Assembly: GCA_026260175.1 (NCBI GenBank)
Contig: JAKCWW010001677.1
Location: 3,252 to 24,595, forward strand
DNA: 21,344 bases
DNA from: Reticulitermes lucifugus
Taxonomy: Eukaryota > Arthropoda > Insecta > Blattodea > Rhinotermitidae
Direction of reading: 5' to 3'
Positions 16,541 through 21,344 of this stretch are shown here, one piece after another. A program made the position numbers and the translations under genes. Numbering within the stretch: position 1 is the stretch's first letter; each line of letters opens with the position of its first letter. Below the pieces are notes generated by a model, which worked only from the letters and a program-made list of their open reading frames with translations, did no database searches and was not told where the DNA came from.

Positions 16541-19127
16541 AATTTATGGAAGCGTCTGTATCAAAGTACAGAAGTTAAAAATGTTTCATAAAATGAAGTG
16601 GGCTTCGTTCGTTTGCTACGACAGAATTCATTCATTCATTCATTCTGTAGTCTCTCTTACGACAGGTCCGTAACCTCTTCCAAAGCGAGTTCTCCACAAG
16701 ATGCGATCTAGTGCTTCACTCCGGTCTGTTTTGGTTCATTCAATTTAAATGTTTGTCGCAACTATATTTTCGACAAACCCAACATGATGGCCATATGAAC
16801 ACTTGAGGTATTCATGTAGTACGACAATGCATCACAGCCAGACATACTTAGAACGCAGCCTACAAGGCAAAACAAAAAATAAAAAAAAACAATTTAGTGT
16901 AATCGTTAGAACTCAGCTATCCTGTGCTTACTATATAGCTGTCAGTTGCGGGTTGAAGGTATAACTGAAATTTATGCTTCTACAGTTCAGCCCATATTAC
17001 ACGAATGAAGTGAGCTTATACTTCTGCGTAGAGAAATTATGTGAGCTCAGTGGCCGGAATTCTAACATTCCTTTCTAATTAATTTTCTCTACCCTGCCCT
17101 AATTTAGGTTGGCTTTAACTGATATATTCAGAAGTAACATACCGCATGAACAATTAATTGCTACAGACGTACGTCTGTGTGTTGTGTAGTAATCTGGTGG
17201 CACAACTGATCCTGGAGAACTGAGGAAAAAGTAACCCACGGGAAAGTGTATCGTAAAAAATATGGTGAAAGATAAGGCAACATAACAAAAGAAAACTTGT
17301 TCCGCAGATAAAGTGAGACAAATGATTATGAGTAAGGGGAAGACGAAGAAGCCACAGAAGTAGTACGTAGGGTGATGGAATGAAAATGGAAGGATGGACC
17401 TGAAAGAAGACAGCAGAAGAGTAAGATGGCGCGGAGGAAAGAAGCACCTCATCCATCAATGTAACTGATCGAGTGCTTTAACGGTTCGGGGAAGAAGAAG
17501 GGTGGGTTCCAATGTTCCTTTTGGCTTCAGCTACAAGGCTGCCTCCATTGGAAACCTAAAGACGACTGCTGAAGCTTTAAATGTAACTCTGCAATTCACT
17601 CTAGCTTCTTCGCTAATGGAATAAATCTCTTTCCTGCGATAATAAATCATGAAGCATCGACTGGCGATTACAGCCGTACTGACTGCAAGTTTTCAAGCAG
17701 CAGGTGGCTTATGCACAGTGAGTTATTAATACGTTCCGCGAATCGACTTCGTAGCAAATAACTATTTGAACGTTTCATATGTAATAAAAATTAACTACGA
17801 ATATAAAGACTTATTTCCAGTCAGTGTTTGTTATTGTCCATTATAGCCAAAGCAAAGTTTTGGAATAAGCTCTCAAAGCTAGGGGACTAGTTTAGTTTAC
17901 ACTTTAATTACACCCTCTGTGCCTGTGGCCAGCGCAAGAATTCCCGTGAAACCGTTCTAATTTTTTCAATAACTGGCGCGAACAAGTTTATATATTTTGC
18001 TTGGGGTTTAACATTCATATAACATTTCTGTAACTTTTTACATTATTAGGCCATCCATAAATTCATCGACACTAGTGATGTGCTGTCATTATAAACCCAA
18101 GTACGAGACTTGAAGAATTGTCAGGAAATATGTATCCCCAACAAGGTCGAAGGAATAATAAATGGGGGGCATCTGTATGTGAAAAACATTGTTTGACATA
18201 ATGACTGTACGACGTATACACTTTGAATAATACAAGCAGCAAATGAATAGTAAGGTAGGAAGTACGAAGTGACAAGAAGAGTAATTGGTAGGAACGTTAA
18301 CTCGTATATTTAAGTGAGGATAAATTCATAGGAGGAGAGATACGCGTATTTTGTGAGGACAAAGGATGATAGAAAAGTACGAAGGAATTATGCAAGAATC
18401 AATCAGCAGGGACTTCCAGAGAATGAAGTGAGGAATTCACTATCACTGTTCGAGAATTTTAGAACAGAAGATGTAATTAAAATGTTAAACAGAAGCGGAA
18501 GAAACCATTAAAAAGCAGAGACTAATACCGAAGCAAACTAATGGAACAGAGATCTAGATTATGAAGTAAAATGTTTGTTGCACTGCAGTTGAATGTGGAA
18601 CGGGAATCGTTTAAGACGGAGATATTATATCGACAGATGGAGAAGGTGTCAATCACGTAAGGATTTCTGAAATAATAACGTGAGCATGTAACTCTCATAT
18701 TACGATAAATTACTTGCTTGTTGATGGCGATAACAGTACAATACATAAACTGATCACAGTCTGATCAGGTGATGACGCAAGTAGTTCAGATGTTCAGGTG
18801 TCAACATGTAAGGGATAAAAATCGAAAATTGACTGTATCTCAGAATACGATCCATAAAACGTCGTATACTTAAAGCACTAAATCCCCAGGGATACCAAGT
18901 AAAAGGAGGAGGAATGTATGAGGGAAAGAGAAGAAAACAGACTAATGCATCAAAAGATACGACGTGACAGACTGACAGTAAATTGGAGAAAAAAGGACAG
19001 CACTAAAAACGAAAGGGAACAGAAAAAATAAGCTGAAAATACTGAGTGATGAAAACGGAAAAGAAGATTATTTCCGAACTTCACCAGCTCCGGGTTTCGG
19101 CTTTAATTTGCTAGGAAACACCGGCAT
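16541..19127. other. Long non-coding stretch
   Basis: About 2.6 kb without a recognised gene. An (ATTC)n run lies at 16627-16644. Purine-rich patches on the plus strand (about 17220-17450, 18290-18640 and 18900-19080) produce pyrimidine-type open frames on the minus strand, such as 17099-17452 and 17154-17459, which overlap in different frames and are not genes. Confidence 0.5.
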
Positions 19128-19406
19128 GACTGCATGTGCGTACACAGAGTGTGTGGGCCGACTGGGATGACTGCATGTATATACACAGGGTCTGTGGACG
19201 GACCGGGATGATTGTATGTGTGTACACAGAGTCTGTAGGCTTAGCGGGATGATTGCTTGTGTGTACACAGATTCTATGGGCCGAATGGGATGACTGCATG
19301 TGTGTACACAGAGTATGTGGGCCGACCGGGACAATTGTATGTGTGTACACAGAGTCTGTGAGCGGACCGGAATGACTGCATGTGTCCACACAGAGTCTCA
19401 GGGCCG
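19128..19406. repeat. Minisatellite, 41-bp unit, about 6.8 copies
   Basis: Units start with GACTGCATGT or a variant at 19128, 19169, 19210, 19251, 19292, 19333 and 19374 with no length change. The conserved core is TGTGTGTACACAGAGTCTGT followed by GGGCCGACCGGGAT. Divergence between units is moderate. The minus strand stays open in two frames through the array (107 and 92 codons). As 41 is not a multiple of 3, successive units are read in different frames, so an encoded repeat would have a 41-residue period made of three units. I regard these frames as incidental. Confidence 0.93.
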
Positions 19407-19901
19407 CTACCAGTCGCCACTAAAATACCCTAGCCGTAACAGACACTCATTCAGCTTCAGCATGAAAATGTATTCCTGTGCCTAAACCTTCCCTGTCTGT
19501 CTTATTTTACGGAGGCGTTGCTGCCTCCAAGCATTCGTAATGTTTTCTGCCATATAAAAAGCATAAAACATTCAGAATTTCCTTCCATTTCCCTCCTCCA
19601 TTTTCTCAGAAACTGTAATGGATGTACCATTAGGTATACACCAATTTGTTTCAATTGTCTACTGTTGAATTGGTGTTACAGTACTACAAGATAACACTCG
19701 CAGAATTTGTAAAGAAAAACTATTCACTTATTCTTGATGCGTGCATTCGGTTGTGCACATTACGTCATTTTCAACCTTCAGCAAACAGTTCAACAAAATA
19801 TGTTTTACACAGTAGTGTAATCAGCAAGCAGGCTAACTAGCACAATTTCATCAAATAACTTGGTTTATTGGTAAAAAAAAGTTTTGTCTTATACGATAAA
19901 A
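19407..19901. other. Non-coding stretch
   Basis: AT-rich; the 64-codon frame at 19646-19840 (+) shows no known motif. Confidence 0.45.
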
Positions 19902-19937
19902 GTTACATGTTTCGACCTTTAACATGTCATCATCAGG
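19902..19937 (-). other. Hammerhead-like core, locus 4
   Basis: On the minus strand: CCTGATGA, one base, GAC, 9 bases, GTC, GAAACATGTAA. The CTGATGA and GAAA boxes are both intact and the GAC/GTC helix is next to GAAA, but one extra base lies before stem II. I find no stem I between the sequences flanking the core. It is a different subfamily from the three other loci. Confidence 0.4.
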
Positions 19938-21285
19938 ATATTGTCATAAAAATACAAAGACAAGTACGCAATTCTTACAGGTGTTGTTAGAAACTGTGCA
20001 GTGACTACTGTGACTATGCTACGGACTAGACTAGAGACAAATCAGGGTTCGATTAACTGCAGTACCAGAACTCTCCTCATTGTCCACAGCGTCCAAATTG
20101 GCTCTAGGCTCTAGTCATCCTCCTCTCCAATGGGTGCCGAAGACTGTATCCTCGGGGTAAAGTGGTCGTGGAGTAAAGCTGAACGCTCACACCTCTAGTG
20201 CCGTGGTTAACAAGAAGTTGAGGTAAACCGCCACTCTCTCTTACGCCTTCGTGCAGCAGTGATTAATTCACCATACAAAGGTGCAAATTTATCTTACCTC
20301 ATATGATAAATATTTACTATGTGCAAAACCTTACCCTGTCTACAGCGCAAATATCTCTGCTACATGTGAGTCTTACAGTCAGTAAGTGAACATGAAGGCT
20401 AATATTTTTAGACAATATATTTCGCGAAGTTAAGGAGGTACCTCCTTCAATACAGGAACATCCCAGTTTCTTCGGAGCAGATTGCCCTTTCGCAACAATT
20501 CATCCAAGCCATTAGACCACAGGAAGTTCTCCACTACTTCATTTAAATTCAAATCTTGTATAATCATGGCATAATTTAGAATTCTTACCGTTGAAAAATA
20601 ATCTATTATAATACAAAAATACGTAGTGTTTGATGGTATTAATACAGGCTACGTAACGTAGAACAAAGGCATTCTCTTGAATGCTAGCAAGGACGTTAGT
20701 TCAGAGTCAAGAATATTTCTGTCCAAGCACCAATCCGTGGAATTAATGATAATGTAAACATAATTAATAAGTTCTAAAAAATCTGAAAAGCAACAGCAAT
20801 AAATTAAAATTACTCTCAAAAGTAAGTTAATAACAGGTTAAATTCGAGAAAGATATACAAGAGTTATTCAAACTGCAACGGTTATATATATATATGCGTG
20901 TGTGTATAAAATCATTAAACCACTTTCACAGCGTGTTTGTTCCTTCAATGTAAAATCACACAATGTCTGCATAAGAATTATGAGTGACCTGGGAATATAA
21001 GTTCACAAGCGACTCGATATAGATTGAACGTTTAAAGCAGCGGCTGATCCTAATTTAAATTATGTACAACACGCTATGTTAAGCTGCACATAAGCTGTCG
21101 AACATCGCATTTTAAATTTAACATGCCCTTGAATTTCAAATGTACTATGGCTTAGTTATGTTTGTATTCTGATAGACACGGACAGTAACTGACTAAACAT
21201 GTAACTTCTGGCTCAGTCTGAATTCGAGAACAGCTACGCTTGGTTTTGGATAAAATAAATACTAAAATATGTATCATAATTCTAT
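19938..21285. other. Non-coding stretch, possible repeat at 20110-20260
   Basis: The part 20110-20260 is less AT-rich (TCCAATGGGTGCCGAAGACT; GAACGCTCACACCTCTAGTG; CCGTGGTTAAC) and has the look of a dispersed repeat, but I cannot name it. A perfect 16-bp palindrome AAGGAGGTACCTCCTT lies at 20432-20447, just after TTCGCGAA (20421-20428). A short TA/TG microsatellite is at 20882-20906. Nothing else was recognised. Confidence 0.4.
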
Positions 21286-21344
21286 TTTTTTCCCCAATGG
21301 CTCGACAGCCCCTTGGGGGCCTAGGCCGCCTCATTTTTCGAGGC
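21286..21344 (-). repeat. Possible LINE 3'-end remnant at the window edge
   Basis: On the minus strand, GAGGCGGCCTAGGCCCCCAA followed by GGGGCTGTCGAGCCATTGGG resembles the GC-rich end or 3' untranslated region I recall from insect LINEs ('GGCCTAGGCCC...GGGGCTGT...GCCA'). It is cut by the window end, has no reading frame to test, and is recorded with low confidence. GCCCCTTGGGGGC can also form a hairpin. Confidence 0.3.

Noticed and set aside
17099-17459. Overlapping minus-strand frames of 117 and 101 codons that look like membrane proteins
   Set aside because: Hydrophobicity follows from pyrimidine-rich composition. Two frames are open in parallel and no conserved motif was seen.
19128-19406. 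CRISPR-like or cysteine-rich repeat protein
   Set aside because: The 41-bp units are similar along their whole length with no alternating conserved and variable parts. The unit length shifts frame each time.

Overview
The window looks like non-coding DNA from a large, repeat-rich insect genome. No open reading frame in it makes a convincing host gene. The longest frames (about 60 to 134 codons) have biased composition, lie in tandem repeats, or are pieces of decayed transposable elements. There are no operons, ribosome-binding sites or bacterial signals. The repeats I recognise (tRNA-derived SINEs, a Jockey/CR1-type LINE, a mariner-superfamily transposase, and a dispersed repeat with an open frame containing DVTLCRLV) are of kinds I associate with cockroaches and relatives (Blattodea). 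That assignment comes from memory, not a search. The only coding remnants are decayed transposable elements.

Layout. 1-59 (-) is the last part of a LINE ORF2. About 600-815 (-) is a probable hAT-type transposase scrap. 1350-2300 (-) is a mariner-superfamily (DDE) transposase pseudogene with a hammerhead-like motif inserted in it (1862-1905). 2876-3255 is a purine-rich tract. 5826-6080 (-) is a SINE. 6930-7605 is a second SINE of the same family, split by a nested foldback element (7083-7575) whose 96-bp inverted arms are almost identical. 8738-8935 and 12245-12430 (-) are two more SINE-like elements. 9062-9310 is an 87-bp tandem repeat. 10532-10650 and 13286-13436 each hold a head-to-head pair of hammerhead-like motifs. 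12553-12654 is an AGACAG-type array. 12848-13086 (+) and 14228-14400 (+) are further SINEs. 14655-16540 (-) is a long LINE reverse-transcriptase fragment interrupted by a full SINE (15981-16234) with a 9-bp target-site duplication. 19128-19406 is a 41-bp tandem repeat. 19902-19937 carries another hammerhead-like core.

How it fits together. The window records successive insertions. A LINE fragment was interrupted by a SINE, and one SINE was interrupted by a foldback DNA element that itself seems composite. A short ribozyme-like sequence also sits inside a dead mariner copy. The most interesting theme is the recurrence of the CTGAnGA...GAAA signature at four loci, twice as inverted pairs. The cores deviate from a canonical hammerhead, so catalysis is not claimed.
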